NCBI GenBank assembly: GCA_032718475.1
Contig: JAUCBJ010004634.1
Location: 150,609-214,608 of the forward strand
Direction of reading: 5' to 3'
Length of the DNA: 64,000 nt
DNA from: Nemertoderma westbladi
Taxonomy: Eukaryota > Xenacoelomorpha > Nemertodermatida > Nemertodermatidae
The notes beneath the pieces are model-generated. The model was not told the DNA's origin. It worked only from the letters and a program-made list of their open reading frames with translations, and made no database searches. Positions within the stretch are counted from its first letter, which is position 1, and the number at the start of each line of letters is the position of its first letter. A program made the position numbers and the translations under genes. Shown here one piece after another: positions 41,840-55,069 of this stretch.

Positions 41840-44800
41840 CAGCACCTACTCACCTACAACCCATAGCACCTACAACCTAAAGCACACAGATACAACCTAA
41901 AGCACATACAACCTAAACCACATCCAACCTAAAGCACCTACAACCCATAGAACATACAACCCATAGCACATGCAACCCATAGCACATACAACCTAAAACA
42001 CCTACAACCTAAAGCACCTACAACCTAAAGCACATACAACCTAAAGCACACACATACAACCTAAAGCACCTACAACCTAAAGCACACACATCAACCTAAA
42101 GCAGATACAACCTATAGCACATACAACCTAAAGCACCTACAACCCATAGAACATACAACCCATAGCACATACAACCCATAGCACATACAACCCATAGCAC
42201 ATACAACCCATAGCATATGCAACCCATAGAACATACAACCCATAGCACATGGAACCCATAGCACATACAACCTAAAGCACATACAACCCATAGCACATAC
42301 AACCTAAAGCACCTACAACCCATAGCACATACAACCTAAAGCACATACAACCTAAAGCACCTACAACCCATAGCACATACAACCCATAGCACATACAACC
42401 TAAAGCACATACAACCTAAAGCACCTACAACCCATAGAACATACAACCCATAGCACATGGAACCCATAGCACATACAACCTAAAGCACATACAACTCATA
42501 GCACATACAACCTAAAGCACCTACAACCCAAAGCACATACAACCTAAAGCACATACAACCCATAGCACATACAACCTAAAGCACCTACAACCTAAAGCAC
42601 ATACAACCTAAAGCACATACAACCTAAAGCACATACAACCTAAAGCACCTACAACCCATAGCACATACAACCCATAGCACATACAACCTAAAGCACCTAC
42701 AACCTAAAGCACACACATACAACCTAAAGCACCTACAACCTAAAGCACATACAACCTAAAGCACATACAACCTAAAGCACCTACAACCCATAGCACATAC
42801 AACCCATAGCACATACAACCTAAAGCACCTACAACCTAAAGCACACACATACAACCTAAAGCACCTACAACCTAAAGCACATACAACCTAAAGCACACAC
42901 AACCTAAAGCACCTACAACCCATAGCACATACAACCCATAGCACATACAACCTAAAGCACCTACAACCTGAAGCACATACAACCTAAAGCACCTACAACC
43001 TAAAGCACATACAACCTAAAGCACATACAACCTAAAGCACCTACAACCCATAGCACATACAACCCATAGCACATACAACCTAAAGCACATACAACCTAAA
43101 GCACCTACAACCCATAGAACATACAACCCATAGCACATGGAACCCATAGCACATACAACCTAGAGCACATACAACTCATAGCACATACAACCTAAAGCAC
43201 CTACAACCCATAGCACATACAACCTAAAGCACATACAACCCATAGCACATACAACTTAAAGCACCTACAACCTAAAGCACATACAACCTAAAGCACATAC
43301 AACCTAAAGCACCTACAACCCATAGCACATACAACCCATAGCACATACAACCTAAAGCACCTACAACCTAAAGCACACACATACAACCTAAAGCACCTAC
43401 AACCTAAAGCACATACAACCTAAAGCACATACAACCTAAAGCACCTACAACCCATAGCACATACAACCCATAGCACATACAACCTAAAGCACATACAACC
43501 CATAGCACATACAACCTAAAGCACCTACAACCTAAAGCACATACAACCTAAAGCACATACAACCTAAAGCACCTACAACCCATAGCACATACAACCCATA
43601 GCACATACAACCTAAAGCACCTACAACCCATAGCACATACAACCCATAGCACATACAACCTAAAGCACCTACAACCTAAAGCACACACATACAACCTAAA
43701 GCACCTACAACCTAAAGCACATACAACCTAAAGCACATACAACCTAAAGCACCTACAACCCATAGCACATACAACCCATAGCACATACAACCTAAAGCAC
43801 ATACAACCTAAAGCACCTACAACCCATAGCACATACAACCCATAGCACATACAACCTAAAGCACATACAACCCATAGCACATACAACCTAAAGCACCTAC
43901 AACCTAAAGCACATACAACCTAAAGCACATACAACCTAAAGCACCTACAACCCATAGCACATACAACCCATAGCACATACAACCTAAAGCACCTACAACC
44001 CATAGCACATACAACCCATAGCACATACAACCTAAAGCACCTACAACCTAAAGCACACACATACAACCTAAAGCACCTACAACCTAAAGCACATACAACC
44101 TAAAGCACATACAACCTAAAGCACCTACAACCCATAGCACATACAACCCATAGCACATACAACCTAAAGCACATACAACCTAAAGCACACACATACAACC
44201 TAAAGCACCTACAACCTAAAGCACACACATACAACCTAAAACAGATACAACCCATAGCACATACAACCTAAAGCACCTACAACCCATAGAACATACAACC
44301 CATAGCACATACAACCCATAGCACATACAACCCATAGCACATACAACCTAAAGCGCATATAACCAATAGCACATACAACCTAGAGCACCTACAACCTAAA
44401 GCACATACAACCTAAAGCACATACAACCTAAAGCACACACATACAACTTTAAGCACATACAACCTAAAGCACCTACAACCTAAAGCACATACAACCTAAA
44501 GCACCTACAACCCATAGAACATACAACCTAAAGCACACACATACAACCTAAAGCACCTACAATTTAAAGCACCTACAACCTATAGCACATACAACCTAAA
44601 ACACCTACAACCCATAGAACATACAACCCATAGCACATACAACCTAAAGCACCTACAACCTAAAGCACATACAACCTAAAGCACATACAACCTAAAGCAC
44701 CTACAACCCATAGCACATACAACCCATAGCACATACAACCTAAAGCACCTACAAGCTAAAGCACATACAACCTAAAGCACCTACAACCCATAGAACATAC

Positions 44801-47800
44801 AACCTAAAGCACCTACAACCTAAAGCACATACAACCTAAAGCACACACATACAACCTAAAGCACCTACAATTTAAAGCACCTACAACCTATAGCACATAC
44901 AACATAAAGCACCTACAACCCATAGAACATACAACCCATAGCACATGGAACCCATAGCACATACAACCCATAGCACATACAACCTAAATCACCTACAACC
45001 CATAGAACATACAACCTAAAGCACACACATACAACCTAAAGCACATACAACCCATAGCACATGGAACCCATAGCACATACAACCTAAAGCACATACAACC
45101 CATAGCACATGGAACCCATAGCACATACAACCTAAAGCACATACAACCCATAGCACCTACAACCTAAAGCACATACAACCCATAGCACATGGAACCCATA
45201 GCACATACAACCTAAAGCACATACAACCCATAGCACATACAACCTAAAGCACCTACAACCCATAGCACATACAACCTAAAGCACATACAACCCATAGCAC
45301 ATACAACCTAAAGCACCTACAACCTAAAGCACATACAACCTAAAGCACATACAACCTAAAGCACCTACAACTTAAAGCACCTACAACCCATAGCACATAC
45401 AACCCATTGCACATACAACCTAAAGCACCTACAACCCATAGCACATACAACCTAAAGCACCTACAACCCATAGCACATACAACCTAAAGCACATACAACC
45501 CATAGCACATACAACCTAAAGCACCTACAACCTAAAGCACATACAACCTAAAGCACATACAACCTAAAGCACCTACAACTTAAAGCACCTACAACCCATA
45601 GCACATACAACCCATAGCACATACAACCCATAGCACATACAACCTAAAGCACCTACAACCCATAGCACATACAACCCATAGCACATACAACCTAAAGCAA
45701 CTACAACCTAAAGCACATACAACCTTAAGCACATACAACCTAAAGCACACACATACAACCTAAAGCACACACATACAACCTAAAGCACTACAACCTAAAG
45801 CACATACAACCTAAAGCACACACATACAACCTAAAGCACCTACAACCTAAAGCACATACAAACTAAAGCACATACAACCTAAAGCACCTACAACCCATAG
45901 CACATACAACCCATAGCACATACAACCTAAAGCACCTACAGCCTAAAGCACATACAACCTAAAGCACCTACAACCCATAGAACATACAACCTAAACCACC
46001 TACAAACCATACCAAATACAACTCATAGCACATACAACCTAAAGCACACACATACAACCTAAAGCACCTACAATTTAAAGCACCTACAACCTATAGCACA
46101 TACAACCTAAAGCACCTACAACCCATAGAAAATACAACCCATAGCACATGGAACCCATAGCACATACAACCTAAAGCACATACAACCCATAGCACATACA
46201 ACCTAAAGCACCTACAACCCATAGCACATACAACCTAAAGCACCTACAACCTAAAGCACATACAACCTAAAGCACACACATACAACCTAAAGCACCTACA
46301 ACCTATAGCACATACAACCTAAAGCACCTACAACCCATAGAACATACAACCCATAGCACATGCAACCCATAGCACATACAACCTAAAGCACCTACAACCT
46401 AAAGCACCTACAACCTAAAGCACATACAACCTAAAGCACACACATACAACCTAAAGCACATACAACCCATAGCACATACAACCTGAAGCACCTACAACCT
46501 AAAGCACCTACAACCTAAAGCACATACAACCTAAAGCACACACATACAACCTAAAGCACATACAACCTAAAGCACATACAACCTAAAGCACACACATACA
46601 ACCTAAAGCACCTACAACCTAAAGCACATACAACCTAAAGCACATACAACCTAAAGCACCTACAACCCATAGCACATACAACCCATAGCACATACAACCT
46701 AAAGCACCTACAACCTAAAGCACATACAACCTAAAGCACCTACAACCCATAGAACATACAACCTAAAGCACCTACAAACCATACCAAATACAACTCATAG
46801 CACATACAACCTAAAGCACACACATACAACCTAAAGCACCTACAATTTAAAGCACCTACAACCTATAGCACATACAACCTAAAGCACCTACAACCCATAG
46901 AAAATACAACCCATAGCACATGGAACCCATAGCACATACAACCTAAAGCACATACAACCCATAGCACATACAACCTAAAGCACCTACAACCCATAGCACA
47001 TACAACCTAAAGCACCTACAACCTAAAGCACATACAACCTAAAGCACACACATACAACCTAAAGCACCTACAACCTATAGCACATACAACCCATAGCACA
47101 TACAACCCATAGCACATACAACCCATAGCACATACAACCCATAGCACATACAACCCATAGCACATACAACCCATAGCACATACAACCCATAGCACATACA
47201 ACATAAAGCACCTACAACCCATAGAACATACAACCCATAGCACATGCAACCCATAGCACATACAACCTAAAGCACCTACAACCTAAAGCACATACAACCT
47301 AAAGCACACACATACAACCTAAAGTACCTACAACCTATAGCACATACAACCCATAGCACATACAACCCATAGCACATACAACCCATAGCACATACAACCC
47401 ATAGCACATACAACCCATAGCACATACAACCTAAAGCACCTACAACCCATAGAACATACAACCCATAGCACATGCAACCCATAGCACATACAACCTAAAG
47501 CACCTACAACCTAAAGCACCTACAACCTAAAGCACATACAACCTAAAGCACACACATACAACCTAAATCACATACAACCCATAGCACATACAACCTGAAG
47601 CACCTACAACCTAAAGCACACATATACAACCTAAAGCACATACAACCCATAGCACATACAACCTAAAGCACCTACAACCTAAAGCACACACATACAACCT
47701 AAAGCACATACAACCCATAGCACATACAACCCATAGCACATACAACCTGAAGCACCTACACCCTAAAGCACATACAACCTAAAGCACATACAACCTAAAG

Positions 47801-48299
47801 CACATACAACCTAAAGCACATACAACCTAAAGCACCTACAACCCATAGAACATACAACCCATAGCACATGCAACCCATAGCACATACAACCTAAAGCACA
47901 CACATACAACCTAAAGCACATACAACCCATAGCACATACAACCTAAAGCACCTACAAACCATACCAAATACAACTCATAGCACATACAACCCATAGCACA
48001 TGCAACCCATAGCACATACAACCCATAGCACATACAACCTAAACCACCTACAACCTAAAGCACCTACAATTTAAAGCACCTACAACCTAAAGCACCTACA
48101 ACCTAAAGCACACACATACAACCTAAAACACATACAACCCATAGCACATACAACCTAAAGCACATACAACCTAGAGCACCTACAACCCCTAGCACATACA
48201 ACCTAAAGCACATACAACCCAGAGCACCTACAACCCATAGCACATACAACCAATAGCACATACAACCCATAGCACATACAACCAATAGCACATACAAAC
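41840..48299. repeat. 6.5-kb satellite of 16-bp units with a 132-bp higher-order repeat
   Basis: About 400 units of three main kinds: TACAACCCATAGCACA, TACAACCTAAAGCACA and TACAACCTAAAGCACC, plus a 20-bp form with an extra CACA. From about 42650 the order of kinds repeats every 132 bp (seven 16-mers plus one 20-mer): ACAACCCAT after GCACCT at 42651, 42783 and 42915. Elsewhere related blocks are shuffled. The plus strand is rich in A and C with very few G. Minus-strand frames of 60-80 residues (for example 42096-42323, 47016-47261) are the 16-bp unit read in rotating frames, giving a 16-residue period, and are not genes. Confidence 0.97.
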
Positions 48300-48460
48300 T
48301 CTAATTGGATTGCTTTGCTTGCTTGTTTCAGTGTTTGATTGTTCGTTCGTTTTTAGGTTCGCGTAGCGAGACCTCTAGCATTCACTCGGTTGTTGTTATT
48401 GTTGTTGTTGTTAATTTTCAGCTACGTTTTAGTTTTATTCATCATATATTCTTCATATAC

Positions 48461-48690
48461 GGCGCAGTGTCGAAGTTGGTAGTCATTGGACTTGGAATCT
48501 CTAGGAACGGGGTTCAATCCCACTTTCCGGTGAATCTTGTTGGTACTGTGTTAGATAGGTTCATATGCGTTAATAGACGCGGATCTTTGAGCGTTTTCGC
48601 CCTTGTTTGGTTAGGGTTTGTAGGTGACGCTCAAACCATAAATAAAAGTCCAAGTACAGTAGGATTGAGTACAGTGTCAGTAGATGATGT
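48461..48690 (+). mobile_element. tRNA-derived SINE or tRNA pseudogene, family B
   Basis: GGCGCAGTGTCGAAGTTGG (A-box-like) and GGGGTTCAATCCC (B-box, 48509-48521) are spaced as in a tRNA. The acceptor ends do not pair and an unrelated body follows, ending near ATAAATAAAAGTCC. The body differs from family A. The 132-residue frame at 48305-48703 runs across it and is not credible as a gene. Confidence 0.6.
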
Positions 48691-48703
48691 CATTGACGGC
48701 TGA

Positions 48704-50096
48704 TATGTGAGGAACGGCGCAGAGAGAGAGAGGGAGACTGCGACTGCACCTGTTCCGTCGGGTCTACCAAAGTGAGAGAGCTATATTCGACACCTCCCGT
48801 TAAGAGTTCGATGAAGTGGACTGCATATTGGAAAGGAAGTTGAGATGAAAACTAGTAGAATCGATGTGAACTGCATAAACTATTATATTATATCATTAGA
48901 ATCAGGTATTATTAAGTACAGATAGTTGAGATATTACAGAAATTGCAGAAATACAGATATGCTATTTACAGATAAAAATGCCGCTAAAAATATAAATACT
49001 TTTCCTGTTGTAAAAGTCAGGGGCTTCCGCAAGAAGAGGGTGAAGGTGCAAGGAGGTAAGGAAAGTGAGAAAACAGGCCCTTTTATATCGAGACATTATG
49101 CAAATCGGGATCGGAACGTTCTGAAAGCTGATTGGCCGTAGCTCGTCCCTGATTGGTCGGAGCTACTGGTTGGCCAAGCAGTCACGTTTAGATCCTATTG
49201 CACCTATGGGCTGGCGAGGGCTGAGGTCGATGACATGGGTCATGTGATATAGAAACGTATCAGCGTTTGGCAAACCAAACCTCATCTCATTGGACAACCT
49301 ATACACGGTTGGATCTAAAAGCACAAAATTGAAACGCGTCGGTTTTGGGCAAACCAAACGTGATCCAACTGCACACGAGATTATTCAGAGAGGCCATGAG
49401 GACGTAATTTGCGGACATACAAGGTATCAGGTAGTACATATTTCCAGTTCCTTTTACCTGAGGCGCTAGCGGATGTGGATAATCTTGCGTTGTGATAGGG
49501 GAATATGATATTGAATATACAATCCCTTAAAGATAATTATTATAACCATTTATAAGTATAATAATTAATAATATGACAAATGTTCTGCAAAAATTCAAAT
49601 TCAGCATTTTGAAATAGCTACCTACCATGGCGTTCTACACTAATGGACGTATATATAGAACGCCATGTCACCTTCTGTATGTACTACAGTTAAGCGCAGA
49701 CAATGGCGCAAATTGACCGCAAGTGAAATAAAGTTTCGTTAATTGTGTTGATTAGAAAACACTGCCTCTGTAACCTGCTACTTTCCTTTAATGTTTAAAT
49801 TAAATTTAATTAATTTTTCAAACCCACTAAACACATAGTTGGTGTTTGCGGTTATTTTGGAGCTGCACCTTAGTAAATGTTTTCCCGAAAAGAAAGTCCC
49901 ACTTCAAAAATTGTACCTATTATTGTGCGGGTATCTTTAATATTTAATCTCTCATCTTTAATTTTGTACTGGTGGCTTTTTCCAATATAGACAATTGGTC
50001 GGGATATTTAATAATGCAATTAATTAATTTATCTAAATGAAAACAAATATACGCTACCTTACTGTAAATCAGTATGTTTTACATATCCTACAGAAG
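48704..50096. other. Intergenic stretch downstream of the ACSF2-like gene
   Basis: AGAGAGAGAGAG simple repeat near 48720. A perfect 12-bp inverted repeat CATGGCGTTCTA/TAGAACGCCATG is at 49626-49637 and 49656-49667. The frames at 48926-49141 and 49163-49357 show no domain. Confidence 0.5.
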
Positions 50097-51854
50097 TTAA
50101 GATTCGATCTTAAAGTGTTCAACAAATTCCTTCTGCAGCATAAATTTCTTCACCTTACCAACCGGTGTGACAGGAAACGCATCAACAAACCGCACATATT
50201 CTGGGACCTTGTAAAGAGCCAAACTTTCCTTGACGTATTCCCTAATCTCGTCTTCATTCATCGATATTCCCTCCTCTAGCTGAACTGCCACGGCAACCTT
50301 CTCTCCTAAACGCCGATCCGGAACGCCAAAAGCGCTGGCGTCTTTAACCTTGGGATGATTAAGTAGGACATCCTCTATATCAACCGGAAACACATTGGCT
50401 CCCCCCCTTATTATCATATCTTTCACTCGTCCGGAGATTGTCACATAGCCATTCTCGTCTATCGATCCTAAATCTCCAGTTTTCCACCATCCGTCCGCCC
50501 CCATGGATTCTCTAGTCTTCTCTTCGTCTTGCCAGTAGCCCGGGAACACGCAATAACCTCTGACACACAATTCCCCCGGCGTATTCACCGGAAGCATTGC
50601 TCCGTCACTTCCGATTATTTTCACCTCGACCCCTTCCATAGGATACCCGTCTTTCAGTATCTGCATCTCTTTAGAATCCCCGTAGTTCCCGCAGACCATT
50701 AAACCGAGTTCAGTCATTCCGTAACCGCGTACAGCCATAGTCAACCCCAATTTATCGATGACATCAGTAAAGAACTTCTCGGCGACTGGGGATGCACCAA
50801 CAAGACAACCTTTCAACGACTCCAAATTGTAGTTTGCATAGATTTTCATGATATCGACAAACATTGTAGGAAGAGCGAACAGAAAGTTGCATTTATGCCT
50901 TTCAATGCTTTCTAAAGTTTTCTCTGCGTCGAAAAGTGGTGAAGGAACAACAATCTTACATCCTGAAACTATTGGGAGGAGAATTCCTCCTAGATAGGCT
51001 GAGCTATGGAAAAACTGAACCGGAAGTAAAATGTTATTGTTGGTGATGTTATCAATTACCAAACATTCGGCTATATTTACGGCAGATTGAATGTAGCCGT
51101 GATGGGAAGCGGTGATCGATTTGGGGTTCCCAGTAGTTCCCGAACTGAAGAGCATCAGCAATAAATCATCGGGCTCTATTATCTTTTGCAAATGAGTAAC
51201 TTGATCACGTGATGTTGAACCTCCTATTTTATTGATGTCTTCGTATGAATAACATCCGGTTCTGGGGGTATCGTCCATGAATATAACATGTCGTAGACTC
51301 GGCACGTTTCCGGCTTGTAACAAGCCAGGTTTCGAGTCAGGCAACTCAGGTAGCACCATGCACAACAAATCGTAGTAACTTATATGTTTAACCCCGGTAT
51401 CCACTAGAAGTGCTTTAACTCCCACCTTACAGAGTGTCTGCTGTAACTCGATTGGCGTAAAAGCCGGATTAACATTCACGGTAATGAGACCCGCACGGGC
51501 TGCAGCATATGCTCCAACCATCCACTGCCGAGTATTAATCCCGTAGATTCCGATTCTATCTCCTCGCTTTAAACCAATCTCAACAAATCCACTGGCTAGC
51601 CTCTCAACTTCCTCAAACACCTCCCCATATGTTACCGATTGGTTGGTGTGATCAAAAGTAAAGGCGACATTGTCACGTGACTCTATCGCCCGGTTTTCTA
51701 TAAGTTTTCCCAGAGTTTGTCTAACAAAGGGTTTGGAACTAGGACGATGGATGTAGCTCATTTGTAGAGGAGTCTCCTTTAGAAATAATGGAAGATTCGG
51801 TTTTGTCGAAAAACATCTCGAAACTACACTGTTAACTTTGATAATATAATTCAT
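50097..51854 (-). CDS. ACSF2: Medium-chain acyl-CoA ligase, ACSF2-like, mitochondrial, single exon
   Basis: ANL-superfamily enzyme that activates fatty acids: ATP-dependent adenylation, then transfer to CoA, normally in the mitochondrial matrix. The 585 residues match the family length. The N-terminus (MNYIIKVNSVVSRCFSTKP) is basic, Ser-containing and lacks acids, fitting a mitochondrial presequence. The core blocks are all present. The phosphate loop FSSGTTGNPKS lies at about 236-246. GYGMTE is at 377-382. The TGD motif is at 459-461, followed by the hinge GRVKDMIIRGGANVFPVDIE (475-494). PVTPVGKVKK near 561-570 holds the catalytic Lys at 567. ACSF2 rather than other ACS families is suggested by VNVNPAFTPIELQQTL and PGYWQDEEKT. 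There are no introns and no stops. The flanks are AT-rich without neighbouring genes. Codon use follows the AT-rich surroundings, unlike aPKC. Confidence 0.94.
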   Translation of the reverse strand: MNYIIKVNSVVSRCFSTKPNLPLFLKETPLQMSYIHRPSSKPFVRQTLGKLIENRAIESRDNVAFTFDHTNQSVTYGEVFEEVERLASGFVEIGLKRGDRIGIYGINTRQWMVGAYAAARAGLITVNVNPAFTPIELQQTLCKVGVKALLVDTGVKHISYYDLLCMVLPELPDSKPGLLQAGNVPSLRHVIFMDDTPRTGCYSYEDINKIGGSTSRDQVTHLQKIIEPDDLLLMLFSSGTTGNPKSITASHHGYIQSAVNIAECLVIDNITNNNILLPVQFFHSSAYLGGILLPIVSGCKIVVPSPLFDAEKTLESIERHKCNFLFALPTMFVDIMKIYANYNLESLKGCLVGASPVAEKFFTDVIDKLGLTMAVRGYGMTELGLMVCGNYGDSKEMQILKDGYPMEGVEVKIIGSDGAMLPVNTPGELCVRGYCVFPGYWQDEEKTRESMGADGWWKTGDLGSIDENGYVTISGRVKDMIIRGGANVFPVDIEDVLLNHPKVKDASAFGVPDRRLGEKVAVAVQLEEGISMNEDEIREYVKESLALYKVPEYVRFVDAFPVTPVGKVKKFMLQKEFVEHFKIES

Positions 51855-52231
51855 GTTATTTATATACTAGGGTAGGATAGTAAGGATACCTAAAGGCTAT
51901 GCAACCACGAAGCTAAGGAAAAGTGAAGTCAAGAAAATATAAGTTAAAATGAAAATTTAGTCCTAAATTAAGGATTTTTGTATCAAAACTTCTGTTATTT
52001 GCAGTGGTTCTCAGGAAAACTGAAAAATATAAAACTGTAATATAAATCGGATGCAGAATAAGTGATACATTGGTTGTAGGAGTTGGTTTCAAGTCATAAC
52101 ACCTTGATATTGATAATATAATATGAAAATAAAGTCTTTATATCACTAAAACTAGTGAAAGAAAATTAATAATAATAGTGAGTGAAATAGTTCATAATAG
52201 AAAACTGTATTTCTATATTCTTTTACAAATC
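51855..52231. other. Upstream flank of the ACSF2-like gene
   Basis: AT-rich sequence up to the foldback element. It may hold the promoter. No clear core element was seen. Confidence 0.4.
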
Positions 52232-53176
52232 TACACCATGTCATGTCCCAGAATATATTGTCGTAATTCAGTGACACCCCACACCTCCCCCCTAATTTTT
52301 CTACAAATCGTAATGAGATTGCATGAAAGTTGAAACAGACATAGTTTCACCTCCCGACCACTGACTGGGTAAGCCAGGATTTTTATTTTTGCTTTCAATC
52401 TTTAGCTACAAGCGTTTAAAAAAAGGGTCTCCAGCGATATTACACCAGTTTCACCGCAGTTATCCTTCTACCTTATAGCTGTTTGTTGGTACCAATGGAA
52501 AGGTGGTCATGCAAGGATTCCAAATATGTAACACAAATTTAATTTTGTTGAAAAATAGCTGAGATATGAGCGTTCAAATCTTGCATGGTTTTGCACCGGC
52601 GCGAGGCTATTTTATTCTATTTAATATAAAATCCATATTCTGGAACACTTTTTAAATGTATGAATAGCTACGTAATAGTATGATTAAAGATGTAATGCAT
52701 TGTTGCCCTGCTACGTATTTGGATAAACACAATATTCCAGATTATGATGCATTTATTAAATAGAATAAAATAGTATCGCGTCGTTGCAAAACCATGCAAC
52801 ATTTGAACGCTCGTATCTCAGCTATTTTTCAACGAAATTCAAATTGTATATTTGGATTCAAATTTGGATTTTTCATTTGGAATTCAATATTTGGAATCCT
52901 TGCAAGGCCAGCTTTCCATTATTGGTACAAACAAACAGCTATAAGGTAGAATAATAACTGCGGTGTAATTGGTGTAATATCGCTGGAGACATTTTTTTAA
53001 ACGCTTGGAACTAAAGATTGAAAAAAATAGAAATTCTGGCTCACCCAGTCAGTGGTCGGGAAGTGAAACTATATCGGTTTCAAATTTCCTGCAATCTCAT
53101 TAAGATTTGTAGAAAAATTAGGGGGGGGGGGGGGGGCGTGTCACTGAATTACAACACTATCTGGGACATGGTGTAT
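52232..53176. mobile_element. Foldback element: two arms of about 460 bp in inverted orientation
   Basis: The left arm starts TACACCATGTC and runs through TCGTAATTCAGTGACAC, TTTTTATTTTTGCTTTCAAT, TATAGCTGTTTGTTGGTACC and CTATTTTATTCTATTTAAT. The right arm carries the same blocks inverted and ends GGGACATGGTGTA. The arms meet almost directly near 52690, so the whole element is one long imperfect palindrome with no coding capacity. Next to TGACAC the right arm has a long G-run where the left arm has a short C-rich stretch. A second copy starts at 63262. Confidence 0.9.
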
Positions 53177-53399
53177 ATACAGTAGGTGTAAGTGAGTTAC
53201 TATGACTAGCAAACATTATTAATGATTGATTTTCTATATTGTCTCCCCTTACTGTATGTTGGTCAAAGAAATAACAAAATAAGAAGATGTTAATTCAATA
53301 TAGAATTTGACCCTTGTAAACAAATAAACGCCACATTATTGGTTAGGTATACATAAAACATTAATTCAATAAATGTTACCTCTGTTGATACTGATAAGT

Positions 53400-53627
53400 G
53401 ACAGGGGCTGCGGTTGACGCAAATCCATTTCGGCGAATTAATATATAAATATTGATTGATGATACGGTAATCAAACAAGCGAAGGACCAGGTTATAGTGT
53501 CACGTTATTTTAACCAAAATAATAAACCAAAGGCTAAGCCTATTATTTATGGAAATCAGCTGATATTTGCATCGATGTTTCTCTGAAGAAGGTACCCCCC
53601 CCCCCCCCCCCCCCCCCCCCCTATCTG
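53400..53627 (+). mobile_element. Poly-G MITE copy, diverged
   Basis: The left end GACAGGGGCTGCGGTTGACG lacks the G-run and continues GGCGAATTAATAT. The interior has GTCACGTTATTTTAACCAAA and GAAATCAGCTGATATTTGC. The right end is a C-run of about 27 followed by CTATCTG. Layout matches the copies at 36006 and 63498. Target duplication not recognised. Confidence 0.65.
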
Positions 53628-55065
53628 TTCTCAAGACATCAATTTAACGAATAACATTATAACCGCGTTCGGTATCGCATTTTGAGGTCAATGATAATGT
53701 TTTCGACGATGGCAGTGATCTTCAAGAAACAGCTGTCGTGCCTACAAGGTGGGGCTGGGTTTCGGCAATTCTCAGTTTACTACCGAGATTGTACAGCTTC
53801 TCGTTTGTTAAGCGAGCATTCCACTTTAATCCACGAACACTGACCAGTATAGTATATATCCAACATATATCCTATATATGTTGGATATATATATGTCATC
53901 TATATTTTCTGTTGAGACGCATGGAGAACGTTGCGGTTTGCAGAAAACTTCGTTTTTTTCGACTCCGGATAAATTATATTTGAATTACGAACGACGGCGT
54001 TTCACAGTGAGTTGTTAGTTCGCTCGTTGCTACATCGACGAGTCGTTGCTGGTCTCGCTAAAGACTTTAGTATGTTCCAAAGAGATGTCATACAGTCAGT
54101 TATCGAGAAGTTAGAGCTTTTAAATACCGTGTGCTGCTGAGCTATTTCTTAAAGCCTCGGAAACTAGAGCTGGTACAGTAGGTACAAGTTTATCACACTG
54201 ACAAATTGTGACACGGACCACATTCGGTATCCGGTCCTCATATTCATTCGCATTTACCCAAAAGATATCATTTGATCGACCTACTCCCCAGGACCGACCT
54301 CACAGAAGATGAATCGCTACATTCCAACATGACGTCATGTTGATCTGTTGTTTATTATCCATAGCGGGAACTATTAATAATTATCCAATTAACTCACGAA
54401 GATTTATTTTAACATCGCTTGAAATTTGTTTTACTCTTTAACTCAGTCTGTATTTGTTTCTAATGTTGAGTAGTTTGTAGACAAGGTGGTCTCACTGTTT
54501 CGATGGCACCCGGGGAGTTTAACTGGTCAACAGTTGTTGTTTCACATGCGGGAATTCCCGATTGAGTATTTATTCATTGTGGGAAAAGAATGTCTTGCCG
54601 ATGGCATTGCTTATATATAAACTTTAAATTTGGAAACAATACATTGAGTTCTAAATACATTTAAATAAAAACTTTTAAAATTTTTAGTTATTATTTTTTA
54701 TCAGCTGCCAATATTTGCTTTTTTAAAGAAGGTCACATTATACTGTAGTAACCAATGAGTATAATACGTACCTATGTTTGGGATGTGTGTACTAACAATG
54801 TCCATTCAAACATATTAGTCGCCACCCTTCAGGATTGATTTAAAACTTCAAAACATCAGAGTGCGGAATTAGCGAAGATATTGAGTGATCGACTCAAATC
54901 CGTTTTATGTTGACAGAGTTTTGCCAAGCGACAGTCTTTTATAGTCATTGACCGCTCTAGTAGTTTCAGTTTCAAATTAATCTGAAAGGTTGTTTGTTTC
55001 TGCAGGGTAATACAAATATTTAGTTTTACAATTAGGCACCACTGTGATTACAAACCTAAATTGTT
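53628..55065. other. Intergenic stretch, no gene recognised
   Basis: Contains a perfect 17-bp AT-rich palindrome: arms 53854-53870 and 53874-53890 around CCT, centred on CCAACATATAT. Otherwise it is AT-rich without a supported gene. Confidence 0.5.
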
Positions 55066-55069
55066 TTTT

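Noticed and set aside
41840-48299. Cys/Tyr-rich repeat proteins on the minus strand
   Set aside because: The 16-residue period equals the 16-bp satellite read through three rotating frames. There is no stable start, signal or domain.
48461-48530. Functional tRNA gene
   Set aside because: A- and B-box-like motifs are present but the acceptor arms do not pair. It fits a SINE head or pseudogene.
48305-48703. 132-residue protein gene
   Set aside because: Low-complexity Val/Ser-rich start, crosses the tRNA-like repeat, no domain.
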